A DNA stretch of 64,000 bases. Source: Streptomyces sp. NRRL F-6676. Lineage in GTDB: Bacteria; Actinomycetota; Actinomycetes; Streptomycetales; Streptomycetaceae. Of the stretch, positions 17,403 through 25,987 are shown piece by piece. The notes below the pieces were generated by a model that ran no database searches, was not told the origin of the DNA, and was given only the letters and a program-made list of their open reading frames with translations. Made by a program: the position numbers and the translations under genes. The stretch spans positions 1 through 64,000 of the forward strand of contig NZ_JOHS01000035.1 in assembly GCF_000725625.1 (NCBI RefSeq). Direction: 5' to 3'. Position 1 is the stretch's first letter, and every line of letters starts with the position of its first letter.

Positions 17403-18380
17403 TCAGAGCGTGGTCGGGCCGGTGGAGGAGCGGTCCCAGGCGATGTGTGCCGCGTGATTCATCAGCTCTAGCAGGTCCGGGGCGGTGGAGTCCTGGTCGA
17501 GGTGGCGGTACTCGGTGCTGAGGGTGATGGCGAGCCGCTCGGGGAGACCGAGGCCAGGGTAGCGGTCCTCCTTGATCAGGATGCGTGCCGCCTCGACGGC
17601 GGTCCGGCCCTGGCCGTGCATCACGTAGGCCTGGTCCGCGAGGTCGTCGAGGTAGGCCACGTAGTCCTGGAGGCCGGCCGGGGTCATGAGCGGGCCGTGG
17701 CCGGGGACGATCCACTCGGGGTCGAGGTCCAGGATCCGGGCGCAGGCGGCGGAGACGTGTTCCAGCGGACCGGCCCAGTGCGAGGGGTGGTCTCCCGCGA
17801 AGACGATGTCGCCGGCGAAGACCACGCGCTGCTGGGGCAGATGGACGATGAGGTCGCCGACCGTATGGGCGGGACCGACCTCGTGGAGCTCGACGGGCAT
17901 CTGGCCGACCGTGAGGTCGTGGCGTCCGGTGAACGTCGTGGTCGGCGGCAGTACCTGTATGCCGGTGAAGTCGAAGTTGCCGAAGTGCTCCCGGAAGTAC
18001 CAGCCGAGCGGTTGGCCGGGGTCGGTGTCGTGGATGAGTGCCTGAAGCTGCTGAGGCTTCGGCTCGAGGCACTGGTGCTCAAGAGCGGCGCGAGTGGCGA
18101 AGATGTCGGCGCCGGGCAGCTGCTGGAGGCCCCAGGTGTGGTCGCCATTGGCGTGGGTGACGGCGACCCGGTCCAGTAGGGCATCCGGCCCTGCGGCCGT
18201 GCGGGCTGCAGTGAGGAAGGCGTCGGTCAGGGCGGGGGTGTAGGGCGTGTCGATGACGAGGGCCTGGCCCCCGGAGACGACGAGACCGCAGTTGGCCATG
18301 CCCCAGGTCGCCTTGTTTCCCGGCTGCCAGGCGAAGACGCCGGGGGCGATCTGCTTCAGGTCAGTGGTTGCCATGGGCAT
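17403..18380 (-). CDS. MBL-fold metallo-hydrolase
   Basis: The 325-aa protein has the metallo-beta-lactamase fold with the metal motif VTHANGDHTWG (about residues 73-83). Further ligand positions are GPAHTVGDLIVHLP, VFAGDIVFAGDHPSH and VPGHGPL. The HxNxDH form is found in quinoprotein-relay or hydrolase-type MBL proteins rather than true lactamases. No signal peptide is seen, so it acts in the cytoplasm. It lies 63 bp after the MmyB-type regulator gene and is probably co-transcribed. ATG 18374 is an alternative start. Confidence 0.85.
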   Translation of the reverse strand: MPMATTDLKQIAPGVFAWQPGNKATWGMANCGLVVSGGQALVIDTPYTPALTDAFLTAARTAAGPDALLDRVAVTHANGDHTWGLQQLPGADIFATRAALEHQCLEPKPQQLQALIHDTDPGQPLGWYFREHFGNFDFTGIQVLPPTTTFTGRHDLTVGQMPVELHEVGPAHTVGDLIVHLPQQRVVFAGDIVFAGDHPSHWAGPLEHVSAACARILDLDPEWIVPGHGPLMTPAGLQDYVAYLDDLADQAYVMHGQGRTAVEAARILIKEDRYPGLGLPERLAITLSTEYRHLDQDSTAPDLLELMNHAAHIAWDRSSTGPTTL

Positions 18381-18443
18381 GCATTGTGCGTGCCGCGGCC
18401 GCCCCGAGGAAATCCCTCCGCCAGGGCAGCCGCGGGCGCGACC

Positions 18444-19316
18444 TCAGTGGTGGGGTGCGAACGGCAGGAGGAAGAACCGGGCGCCCGGGCTGCCGAACGG
18501 CTGGGCGGCGCACATGGTGACCGTGCCCAGCTGAGACGGTGCGTGGCGCTCGCAGCAGCGGCTGCGGTGGTCCTCGCCGTCGCGCGGCGGCGTGTAGCCG
18601 GCGTGCCGCATCGGCCGGGCGTCGCCGTCGGGGTGGATGTACGCGAGGCTGTGGTCACGGTAGATGGGCCCCGCCACCGGGTCGTCGTTGACCTCTTTGT
18701 CGAGCAGCTGGAGATCTTCGTTCTCTGGGTGCGCGGCGACCGCCGTGCGCAGCTGGGCCGCGACCTGTGGGGCCCATCGCGTGTCCCAGTCGACCAGGTG
18801 GTGCTCGCGCGCGTCCTCCCGTAGGAGCATCCACCGGATCAGGTTGCGCTCGGGCAGTTCCGGGGCCTTGCCCTCGACCTGCGGGAACATCCGCTTGAAG
18901 TCGTCGTTTGCCGCCAGCACGTTCCAGGCGACGTCGTTGATGTAGCAGGGCTGCCCGGAGACGCCGTTTACGGCCAGCTGCCATGCCGGGTCGACGTTCG
19001 TCCCCGCGCACGGATCCATGGGGAACGGGGGCTCGTAGCCGAGCGCGTAGACGTAGAGCACGTTCCTCTCGCGCTCATTCATCTTGAGTACCGTGGCCAC
19101 GTTGTCGAGGAACTCGGTGCTCGGCTGGGGTGTGTTCCCGCGCTCGAACTCGGCGTAGGTCCTCTCGGTCACGAACAGCGCCTGCGCCACCTGCGCCTGC
19201 GACAGTCCGCGCGAGCGCCGACCCCGGCCGACGCGCTTGGGCCAGCCGAGCTCGACCGGGTCTATCTGTCCCCGCTTCCATTGCAGCAGCTGCTGCAAGG
19301 CCTCCTTCTGATTCAA
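18444..19316 (-). CDS. XRE-family regulator with MmyB-like ligand-binding domain
   Basis: The start is TTG at 19316 behind GGAAGGG (290 aa). The N-terminal HTH (about residues 30-85) contains SRGLSQAQVAQALFVTERTY, followed by the MmyB-like domain (about 100-245, with WQLAVNGVSGQPCYINDVAW and RNLIRWMLLREDAREHHLVDW). This domain can bind fatty-acid-like ligands in homologues. The family often controls an adjacent dehydrogenase or hydrolase; here the MBL gene follows. The C-terminal 45 residues after YTPPRDG are unusual for the family and may be a frame-altered tail. Confidence 0.82.
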   Translation of the reverse strand: MNQKEALQQLLQWKRGQIDPVELGWPKRVGRGRRSRGLSQAQVAQALFVTERTYAEFERGNTPQPSTEFLDNVATVLKMNERERNVLYVYALGYEPPFPMDPCAGTNVDPAWQLAVNGVSGQPCYINDVAWNVLAANDDFKRMFPQVEGKAPELPERNLIRWMLLREDAREHHLVDWDTRWAPQVAAQLRTAVAAHPENEDLQLLDKEVNDDPVAGPIYRDHSLAYIHPDGDARPMRHAGYTPPRDGEDHRSRCCERHAPSQLGTVTMCAAQPFGSPGARFFLLPFAPHH

Positions 19317-19360
19317 CTTTCAACCCTTCCCCGTGGTGCCATCCCCGTACCAAGCACGCG

Positions 19361-19513
19361 ATATACCGGAAGTGCGCGCTCCTGAAATTCAGGGACCGGA
19401 AAATTCAGAGCCTGGTGGGCGAGATCTTGGCCGGGAAGAATCGGCCATTGGATCGCATCCGCGTTGTGGGAGACGCGAGGGTCCTCCACAACCGCGAGGG
19501 GGAGTTCGCGTTG
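19361..19513 (+). promoter_or_regulatory. structured 5' leader/promoter, copy 2 (IclR-FabG operon)
   Basis: The blocks match the leader at 16395-16524: ATATACCGGAAGTGCG (19361-19376), GCGT-TGTGGGAG-ACGC (19461-19476) and CGCGA-GGGGGAGT-TCGCG (19493-19510) directly followed by TTG at 19511. In between lie weaker matches (GATCTT, GGCC, AAGAATC, GG). The Shine-Dalgarno again lies in the hairpin loop. Confidence 0.7.
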
Positions 19514-20293
19514 CTGCAGCCTGTTGCCACCCCGCCCGACCGCGCCGGCGGCGTCGGTGGAGCCGTGGGACGCACCATGGCGGTGCTCAGAGCACTGATC
19601 AGCCTTGGGCCGGGTGAACATCCCCTGGCCGCGGTCGCCGAGTCCGCGGACCTTCCCGCGGCGACTGCCCACCGGTATCTGCAGGCCTTGATGCGGGAGG
19701 GCGCCGTGGAGCAGCTTGGGCCGCGCGCTGGCTACGCGCTGACTGACGCGCTGCACGGTCCCCCCTCGTCGACACCCGCCCAGCCCCTCCAGGCTGGCCC
19801 GCCCTCTCCTGCTGTGAGGGCCGAGATCGTCACACTACAGTCGCGAACCGGCCAGCTCGCATTTGTTTACCGACCCCACCTGATCGGCACTCCGATGAGG
19901 ATCTGCGCGGAACGGGCATACGGGCCACACGCTGACGAGGTCCTTACTTCGCCTCAGACCGCCTTGCGCTCTCTTGAATCTGCGCCCCTGGAGGATGACG
20001 CCGCCGGCCTGGCGATCTTCGCCTGTCTCGGCTCCGTCGGCGGTAACAAGATCGACGTCGCACAGATCCGTGAGGAAGGTCACGCCATCGGTCCGTCCCC
20101 GCTGGCGGGTCGCACCATGATCGCGGCGCCCATTTGGTACGGCTCGGCCGTCGCCGGATCCGTCGCGCTACTGGCCAAGGAGGTGCCCATGCGCCGGGCC
20201 GCCACCCGAGCCCGCTACGTGACCGCCGTCATGGACACCGCCGCGGCGATGAGTGGACACCTCACCCGTTCCGGCACTCGCCGGGCCAGTTAA
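19511..20293 (+). CDS. IclR-like transcriptional regulator
   Basis: I place the start at TTG 19511 because GAGGGGGA precedes it and the leader is duplicated elsewhere; ATG 19577 is the alternative. The 260-aa product has an IclR-type winged helix (about residues 20-80, GRTMAVLRALISLGPGEHPL and LPAATAHRYLQALMREGAVE) and a GAF-like effector domain in the C-terminal half (RMICAERAYG-like region, SPLAGRTMIAAPIWYGSAVA). The fabG paralogue begins 44 bp later, so it is the probable target or co-transcribed partner. Confidence 0.72.
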   Translation: MLQPVATPPDRAGGVGGAVGRTMAVLRALISLGPGEHPLAAVAESADLPAATAHRYLQALMREGAVEQLGPRAGYALTDALHGPPSSTPAQPLQAGPPSPAVRAEIVTLQSRTGQLAFVYRPHLIGTPMRICAERAYGPHADEVLTSPQTALRSLESAPLEDDAAGLAIFACLGSVGGNKIDVAQIREEGHAIGPSPLAGRTMIAAPIWYGSAVAGSVALLAKEVPMRRAATRARYVTAVMDTAAAMSGHLTRSGTRRAS

Positions 20294-20337
20294 TTCACGA
20301 CAGATACCCGCAAAGCACTACAGAAAGGCGCCATCCC

Positions 20338-21042
20338 GTGTCCCGTTCAGTCCTGGTCACCGGCGGCAACCGCGGCATAGGCCTCGCCATCGCCCGTCAC
20401 CTCGCGGAGTCCGGCGACCGCGTCGCCGTCACCTACCGTTCGGGCGAGCCCCCCGAGGGTCTGCTCGCCGTCCGCTGCGACATCACCGACACCGACCAGG
20501 TCGACGCCGCCTTCAAGGAGGTCGAGGCGCAGCACGGCCCCGTCGAGGTCCTCATCGCGAACGCCGGCATCACCAGGGACCAGCTCCTGATGCGCATGAG
20601 TGAGGACGACTTCACCTCCGTCCTCGACACCAACCTCACCGGCGCCTTCCGCGTCACCAAGCGCGCCTCCCGCGGCATGCTCCGCGCGAAGAAGGGCCGC
20701 GTCGTCTTCATCTCCTCCGCCGTCGCCCTGCGCGGCGAGAGCGGCCAGGCCAACTACGCCGCCTCCAAGGCCGGCCTCGTCGGCTTCGCCCGCTCCATGG
20801 CCCGCGAACTCGGCTCCCGCGGCATCACCTTCAACGTCGTCGCCCCCGGCCTCACCGAGACGTCCATGAGCGAGCAGTTGACCGCGGAGCAGCTCGAGAA
20901 CCTCAAGACCCAGATCCCCCTCGGCCGCCTCGCCCGCCCCGAGGAGATCGCCGCGACCGTCGCCTTCCTCGCCTCCGAGCAAGCCGCCTACATCACCGGC
21001 GCCGTGGTGCCCGTCGACGGCGGCGCCGGCATGGGCCACTGA
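20338..21042 (+). CDS. fabG: 3-oxoacyl-ACP reductase FabG paralogue (SDR family)
   Basis: GTG 20338 lies behind AAAGG and gives 234 aa. The Rossmann motif is TGGNRGIG (residues 8-15). The catalytic Ser lies in VFISSAVAL, with Tyr and Lys in NYAASKAG, and NAGITRDQLLMRM matches FabG. It reduces 3-oxoacyl-ACP with NADPH in fatty-acid synthesis. It closely resembles chromosomal Streptomyces FabG but lacks a few residues after EPPEG, so it is probably an additional copy. With the MmyB- and IclR-type regulators nearby, a lipid-related regulatory unit is plausible. Confidence 0.85.
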   Translation: MSRSVLVTGGNRGIGLAIARHLAESGDRVAVTYRSGEPPEGLLAVRCDITDTDQVDAAFKEVEAQHGPVEVLIANAGITRDQLLMRMSEDDFTSVLDTNLTGAFRVTKRASRGMLRAKKGRVVFISSAVALRGESGQANYAASKAGLVGFARSMARELGSRGITFNVVAPGLTETSMSEQLTAEQLENLKTQIPLGRLARPEEIAATVAFLASEQAAYITGAVVPVDGGAGMGH

Positions 21043-21331
21043 CCACCGCGACCGCCCGCCACCTTGGAGCCCCATGAGCGCATGACCTGACAGCAGGCAG
21101 TCCCCCGTGGGCTGCCCCGCGGCAGCAAACCCTGGTGTGTCCAGCACCTCGGCCTGCGCGCCGCATCTCTGCCACCACCCGGCGAGTGTCCAGCCCGCCC
21201 GGTGAAGAACCCGGTCCGAAGACCGGGCAACACCGCCCCTGCCAGGGCGGATCACCTTGGTTCCCGAAGAACCCAGCCCCACCGAAGAGGGGCTCGCGCA
21301 TGCCCGAAAGACACCTCAGGCGCTCAACGCG
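21043..21331. other. intergenic between fabG and IS110 element
   Basis: No gene is seen. It contains a perfect hairpin, CCCGGTC-CGAA-GACCGGG, at 21210-21227, a likely terminator for fabG. The right boundary of the IS110 element must fall in this stretch but cannot be fixed because IS110 elements lack clear inverted repeats. Confidence 0.45.
21210..21227 (+). terminator. hairpin terminator after fabG
   Basis: Arms CCCGGTC and GACCGGG pair perfectly around a CGAA tetraloop, 168 bp after the fabG stop. There is no strong U-tract, which is usual in Streptomyces. Confidence 0.5.
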
Positions 21332-22576
21332 TCAAGCAACAGCGGCGAGTTCGACGGGGAACGCGGTCTGTTCATCGAACAGGGTGCGGTGCCGGAGGCA
21401 GTAGTAGAGCTGGCCGAGCATGCGGTTGAAGAGGTTCCTCTGGGCGGCCGCGTGCCAGTCGCCGTGTTCGTCGCGGCGGCGTCGGTAGTGGGCCTTGGCG
21501 CCGGGTGAGGCGGTGATGGAGGCGAAGGCCCAGAGGTAGCCCGCATGGTTGAGCCGGTCGTTCTTGATCCGCCTGCGGGTGATGCTCGACTTCTTCCCGG
21601 AGGCCCTGGTGATGGGCGAGGCGCCAGCGTAGGCCTTCAGTCCTCGGGCGTCCGCGAAGCGGGTCCTGTCGTCACCGACCTCTGCCAGCACCCGGGCTCC
21701 CAGCTGGACGCCGAGCCCCGGGAAGCTCAGCAGAATCTCGGCGTCCGGGTGCTGAGGGAAAGCTTCTTCCACCGCCTCGGCGAGATCGTCGGCGGCGGTG
21801 CAGGCTGCCTCAAGCTGGACCAGGAGGGCGAGCATCTGCTTGCCCAGCGCCTCCTCGACCAGCGGCGGCTGGTGGGCCCAGTCGGCGCGGAAGACGTCAC
21901 GGAGCCGGTCGGCCTCCTCCTCGATGCCGCGCTTGCGGCCGGCTCGCTTGAGTGCGGCGGCCAGCTGGGTGCGTGTCAGCTTCGCCGCGCGGGTCGGTGT
22001 CGGTGCCGTCCGAAGGATCTCCCGGGCCTCGGGCCGGCACAGGCCGTTGCGCCAGGGCTCGAAGGCTGCCAGCGCGGACGGGTAGTACTCCCTCAGGAGG
22101 GAACGCAGCTGGTTGGCGAGCTGCTGCCGGTTCCAGAGAGAGTCCTGCTGAGCCCGTGCCAGAACGGCGATCGCGCGGCCCAGGTCGCTGTCGTTGGGCA
22201 GCGGCCGGTGCATCGCCATGTCGGTGCGGAGAATGTTGGCCAGGACGAGGGCGTCGCCGGGGTCGGACTTCTTGCGCGAGACGGAGTGCCGGTCGCGGTA
22301 GCGGGCCGCGGCCATGGGGTTGATCGCGAAGACCTGGCGCTTGCCGGTCCGCAGTACGGACACGAGCAGGCCGCGGGAGGTCTCGATCGCCACGGGGATC
22401 GGGTTCTCCTCGGTGTCGCCGTACTCGACGAGCAGATCCAGCAGGATCTTGTAGCCGGCGGAGTCGTCGGTGATGTGCCGTTTGGCCAGTAGCTGGCCGC
22501 TGTCGTCGACCAGGGCGACGTCGTGAGTACGTTCGGCCCAGTCGATGCCGCAGTAGATCAAGATGTTCCTCCCCAT
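21332..22576 (-). CDS. IS110-family transposase (first copy)
   Basis: The 414-aa protein has the IS110 layout. The N-terminal DEDD/RuvC-like domain begins CGIDWAERTHDVALVD (Asp near residue 11), with further acidic residues in VAIETSRGLL and KKSDPGDALVLAN. The C-terminal domain has the serine-recombinase-like segment LLSFPGLGVQLGARVLAEVGD and KAYAGASPITRASGKK. It is intact. It lies between the fabG block and the possible replication region. It is only distantly similar to the other IS110-type protein at 36797. Confidence 0.92.
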   Translation of the reverse strand: MGRNILIYCGIDWAERTHDVALVDDSGQLLAKRHITDDSAGYKILLDLLVEYGDTEENPIPVAIETSRGLLVSVLRTGKRQVFAINPMAAARYRDRHSVSRKKSDPGDALVLANILRTDMAMHRPLPNDSDLGRAIAVLARAQQDSLWNRQQLANQLRSLLREYYPSALAAFEPWRNGLCRPEAREILRTAPTPTRAAKLTRTQLAAALKRAGRKRGIEEEADRLRDVFRADWAHQPPLVEEALGKQMLALLVQLEAACTAADDLAEAVEEAFPQHPDAEILLSFPGLGVQLGARVLAEVGDDRTRFADARGLKAYAGASPITRASGKKSSITRRRIKNDRLNHAGYLWAFASITASPGAKAHYRRRRDEHGDWHAAAQRNLFNRMLGQLYYCLRHRTLFDEQTAFPVELAAVA

Positions 22577-23269
22577 GTGCAGTCTGCGCTGGTCACGAGC
22601 GCAAGCGGGCCACGCAGCTCCCTAATCCCAGGACTCGGCGCGAGGCCGGTCCGCCACCTCAGTAGCAGTTCGTGGCACCAGCGCACCCCACGGGCCTCGG
22701 TCTTACCGGGAGCTCGAAACGGCTCGGGGTTCGTGAGAGGTCACCGTGCGGTGGGCTCGTCCCACCAACACCAACGAGTGATCTTCCGGAGGGTGTTGAC
22801 GTCCGGCGACGCTGGACGGCGCCGATCTTTCGGTAGGCGTCTTACACCGGGAGGGACGTCAAGCGTCCGTCCAGCGCCGGCGGACGCCAGCACCCATCGC
22901 GTGAAGGGCGTGGTGGTGGTCGCGGAGGTGCCGAGCAGCACCGCTCTGTCACGAGGCCGAACCGGCTGGGGAGCGTGTAGGTGCCTTCTCGGCACCCGCG
23001 CGACCACCACCACTGGACGATGGTGGCGGCCGGAGAGACACCGAGACGTGCTCGGTCTCATAGAAGGCCTCAGGGGCCGGGCTGTGAGTAGACATCATCT
23101 CGATGCCCGTCCGGCCGCCACCATCGTCAGGGCCGCCTGCCGCTCTATGGGAAGGCGTACAGGCCGGGATTGGCCCAGGCATGACGGACCCTGCTGTTCG
23201 AACAGCCCGGGTGCTTCTCTACCGGCCCGGACCGTCCGTACATGGGGATTAGGAGGGCGTGCCCTGCCC
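22577..23269. other. non-coding region rich in inverted repeats, possible origin
   Basis: No convincing gene lies in these 693 bp. The part from 22750 to 23126 is packed with perfect or near-perfect inverted repeats. They are GGTGGG/CCCACC (22750-22766), CAACACC/GGTGTTG (22766-22798), a 15-of-17 pair at 22801-22817 and 22869-22885, GTGGTGGTGGTCGCG (22910-22924) with its complement at 22999-23013, GGTGCC/GGCACC (22980-22996), ACCGAG/CTCGGT (about 23040-23056), and CGATGGTGGCGGCCGGA (23018-23034) with its complement at 23110-23126. The HTH/Rep-like gene starts 144 bp later, so a replication origin is one reading. Confidence 0.5.
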
Positions 23270-24514
23270 ATGATGCAGCATGCCCACGCGCCGGTCCACG
23301 CAGCCGCCGCTCCGCCGTGCCCTACGCGCGGAGAAAACCGAATATCCCTGAACAACCGATTCGACCTCGTCTATGAGCATGCAGACCAGGAGGTCGACAC
23401 GACCGCGTCCCGACGTACCCGGCGCGGGGACTTCCTGCGCGCGGCCACCTGGGCCATTACCCATCGCCTGCACCCCAAGGCCGGCGACACCACGCTGCGC
23501 GTCGCCCGCGATCTCGCCGCCCGCCTGAACGCGGACGGGCACGTCGCCTACTGCCGCGACGCGATGTGGCGTCGCCTGGGTATCAGCCGACGCACCTTGG
23601 AGCGGCACATCGCCGTCCTGCGCGAGCTCGGCCTGCTCGTCTGGGCTGTCCACGGAACCCGGACCAACACCCGGCCTGCCGGAAGCGGCGAGTGGGCAGG
23701 CACCGCCACCATCTACGCCGCCGTCGTCCCCCGTGCCTGGGACGACGCCCTCGGCCACCGTGTCAGCGGCCACGGCTACCACGCCCGGCACATCGGGTTC
23801 ACCGAACACGGACGGCAGCTGGCCATCGCCGACGCCCGTCGCCGCGCCCGCCCGACGCGATGCCGTGACACCCCTTCCTGTAAGACCAACCACCCACGTC
23901 CTACAGCTGAGATGAGAGGGAAGAAGAACAACACCAGCGCGCCCCGCGGAGCGCGGCCGCGCCCCCGCAGCCGGCACGAGATCCCGGAGCCCTACCAGGC
24001 CAGCCCAGACCAGGCCGCCCACGCCGTCTCGGTCGCCGCCTGGGTACGCCCCCGGGTGCCCTGGACCCAGGGCGAGGGCCTGCGCCGCCTCGCCTTCGCC
24101 CTGCGCCCCTGGATCGCCACCGGCCTTTCCGCAGCTGACATCGCCGCCGACCTGTCGGTCTGGCGCGTGCCCCGACGGCCGGCCTCCCCAGCCAGCTTGA
24201 TCATGGCCCGCTGGAGCGAGACCGAGGGCCGGAACAAGCGCGCTGCCGACCCCGACAGCCGCGAGGACACGGCTTCCGCAGTCCCGCCCAACGCGGCCTT
24301 CCTGGCGGCCATGGCCGCGGTCCGTGCCCGCCTCACCAGGGTGTCGCCGCCCGTCGAGCCGGAACCCGATCCGCCCGGCTTCGTCATCCGCGACAGGATC
24401 CTTGCCTCCCTCGCACAGGCAGACCGGGCCCGCCGCGCACGCACCGCCGAGCAGTGCCTCACCTTCGCCGAGTGGGAAGCCGTCTGCGACGCCAGAGAAC
24501 GAGCCCCCTGGTGA
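23270..24514 (+). CDS. helix-turn-helix protein, candidate plasmid replication initiator
   Basis: ATG 23270 (or 23273) follows AGGAGG at slightly long spacing; 414 aa. An N-terminal winged-helix-like domain (about residues 45-130) contains FLRAATWAITHRLHPKAGDT and the HTH MWRRLGISRRTLERHIAVLR. A basic linker and a second helical domain (about 240-400, with EGLRRLAFALRPWIATGLSA and LSAADIAADLSVWRVPR) follow. The layout matches DNA-binding proteins coded on actinobacterial plasmids and integrative elements. Its position just after a palindrome-rich region suggests Rep or a regulator of replication. The assignment is inference, not recognition. Confidence 0.5.
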   Translation: MMQHAHAPVHAAAAPPCPTRGENRISLNNRFDLVYEHADQEVDTTASRRTRRGDFLRAATWAITHRLHPKAGDTTLRVARDLAARLNADGHVAYCRDAMWRRLGISRRTLERHIAVLRELGLLVWAVHGTRTNTRPAGSGEWAGTATIYAAVVPRAWDDALGHRVSGHGYHARHIGFTEHGRQLAIADARRRARPTRCRDTPSCKTNHPRPTAEMRGKKNNTSAPRGARPRPRSRHEIPEPYQASPDQAAHAVSVAAWVRPRVPWTQGEGLRRLAFALRPWIATGLSAADIAADLSVWRVPRRPASPASLIMARWSETEGRNKRAADPDSREDTASAVPPNAAFLAAMAAVRARLTRVSPPVEPEPDPPGFVIRDRILASLAQADRARRARTAEQCLTFAEWEAVCDARERAPW

Positions 24515-24605
24515 CCCCGCGCCGACCCAGGCCACGCACGTACGGCACGCACCAAGCCACGGCACCGATGACGAACCCGACCGCGAAGCTCTCGAACCGG
24601 AACAC
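24459..24605 (-). CDS. small membrane protein (convergent with the HTH gene)
   Basis: From GTG 24605, behind GAAGAGG, a 48-aa product has one strong membrane helix (FAVGFVIGAVAWCVPYVRGL) and a very basic tail. It overlaps the 3' end of the HTH gene by 56 bp on the opposite strand and begins 17 bp downstream of the next minus-strand gene's stop, so it could end that operon. A TTG at 24656 would lengthen it by 17 residues. Confidence 0.35.
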   Translation of the reverse strand: MFRFESFAVGFVIGAVAWCVPYVRGLGRRGVTRGLVLWRRRRLPTRRR

Positions 24606-24621
24606 GACATCCTCTTCCCGT

Positions 24622-24999
24622 TCAGGGCGACCCCGCCGCTGTGGCGGCGCACTCAACGGACTCCTCGACGGTCTCCCCCTGAGCCTTGCCCTCAGCGTCG
24701 CGCCGGCGCGTGCGGACGACCGCCCTCACCGAACGGAACAGGGCACGCACCAGCCGCCACAGACCGACAGCTGCGCAGCCGACCGCCGCCGTGCTGGCGC
24801 CCAGGCGCGCGGACGTCTCCAGCCACCCCGGCCAGTGCAGGTAGCCCAACGTCAGCGACGTACCGATCAGGCTCAGGCTGAGCACCATCAGGACACTGCT
24901 GTGCCCGATCACCCCCCAGGTGCGCTTCAGCTCGGCATAGGCCTCCGGATTCGCCTTCCGCCAGGAAACACGTCGACCGGTCCGCTCGTGCTCACGCAT
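24622..24999 (-). CDS. two-span membrane protein
   Basis: ATG 24999 lies inside the end of the preceding gene (8-bp overlap), giving 125 aa. Two hydrophobic segments (SSVLMVLSLSLIGTSLTLGY near residues 30-49 and LGASTAAVGCAAVGLWRLVR near 63-82) are followed by an Arg/Glu-rich cytoplasmic tail. No family is recognised. It is part of the HNH-led operon. Confidence 0.6.
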   Translation of the reverse strand: MREHERTGRRVSWRKANPEAYAELKRTWGVIGHSSVLMVLSLSLIGTSLTLGYLHWPGWLETSARLGASTAAVGCAAVGLWRLVRALFRSVRAVVRTRRRDAEGKAQGETVEESVECAATAAGSP

Positions 25000-25987
25000 T
25001 GCTCTCTCCGCTCGTCGCATGCCGAGTTCCGTCGTCGTGAGCCCCACCCAAAACTTCCCGGGCATGGCGCAGCCCCTCTCCCAGCTCCTCCAGCTCCAGC
25101 CGCACTTCATCCAGCAGATGTTGGGGCAGCAGCCCTTCGGGCAGCGCGGGCCTGACCGGCGCGGCGGCCGCGCCGTCTTCGCGGATCGCCGACTCCACCG
25201 CTTCCTCCTGCCGCTCGACTTCGACGGCCTGGTCGACCAGGAGCGCGAGCGACTGGGCGTATCCGAGAAGAAGTTCACGGGCTTCCACGTCGTTCGCCGC
25301 CAGCGGCACCAGCCCGGCCGTGTCCCACACCAGCCGCGGCAACGCCGCCGCCGCGCGCGTCAGCTCGTAGCGCCCGCTGCGCTCGGCAAGCATGCGCAAG
25401 CGCTGCTCGTCGGCCAGCAGCCGGAAGAAGACCGCCGCGTACGCCTCCTCCGACTCGACCACGCGCACGCGATGCCGGGTGAGGCGCCGGACGGCCGCCG
25501 GCAGTCCGACGGCCGCGGCCAAACCGACCGCGCCGGCCGCGAGGAGACCGATTGTCGCCGGCAGCAGGGAGGCCGCCGGGCCCAGAGCGGCGAAGGCGAC
25601 CACGGTGAACAGCGCGGTCCGACCGACCGGGAGGGGGCGGGGAAGCTCGAGGCCTCCCAGCGTCCAGATGTGCAGGGGAGCACGGCGCCCCCACACGGTC
25701 CGACACGCCCAGCGCCCCAGCCGGTGCTGCCCCGGGTCGAAGACGCCCGCCTCGCGCAGCACACCCCCCGGGTGCGGTCCGAAGACGTCCCAGCGCAGCC
25801 ACCCACCCCGGGTCCGCTCCCGTATCAGCAGCAGCGCCTCCATGGCGGCCCGAACGGCGGCCGGGGCCGAGAGCCTGCCAGCCAGCTCGGCGCGCACGGC
25901 GTGGTGAAGCCGGGCTGCTTCCCGGACGGCGTGGGTCCACCGGTCTCGGTCCGCATCGAAGGGCAGCGGCTGTGCGGACGGCCTCAT
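24992..25987 (-). CDS. hypothetical membrane-anchored helical protein
   Basis: The 331-aa product begins at ATG 25987, which overlaps the stop of the HNH gene (ATGA). An N-terminal helical part (RWTHAVREAARLHHAVRAEL) precedes two membrane helices (about residues 118-160). A long helical cytoplasmic part with acidic coiled-coil character (VDQAVEVERQEEAVESAIRE and LDEVRLELEELGEGLRHARE) follows. I do not recognise the family. Coupling to a secreted nuclease gene suggests a joint role. Confidence 0.65.
   Translation of the reverse strand: MRPSAQPLPFDADRDRWTHAVREAARLHHAVRAELAGRLSAPAAVRAAMEALLLIRERTRGGWLRWDVFGPHPGGVLREAGVFDPGQHRLGRWACRTVWGRRAPLHIWTLGGLELPRPLPVGRTALFTVVAFAALGPAASLLPATIGLLAAGAVGLAAAVGLPAAVRRLTRHRVRVVESEEAYAAVFFRLLADEQRLRMLAERSGRYELTRAAAALPRLVWDTAGLVPLAANDVEARELLLGYAQSLALLVDQAVEVERQEEAVESAIREDGAAAAPVRPALPEGLLPQHLLDEVRLELEELGEGLRHAREVLGGAHDDGTRHATSGESNA

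Noticed and set aside
23057..23066. CTCATAGAA, similar to the TCTATGAGT operator
   Set aside because: Only nine bases match and there is no -35 or -10 around it.
23270..24514. Firm call of a plasmid replication initiator
   Set aside because: HTH domain and location fit, but no replication-specific motif was recognised, so the entry is kept as a candidate only.
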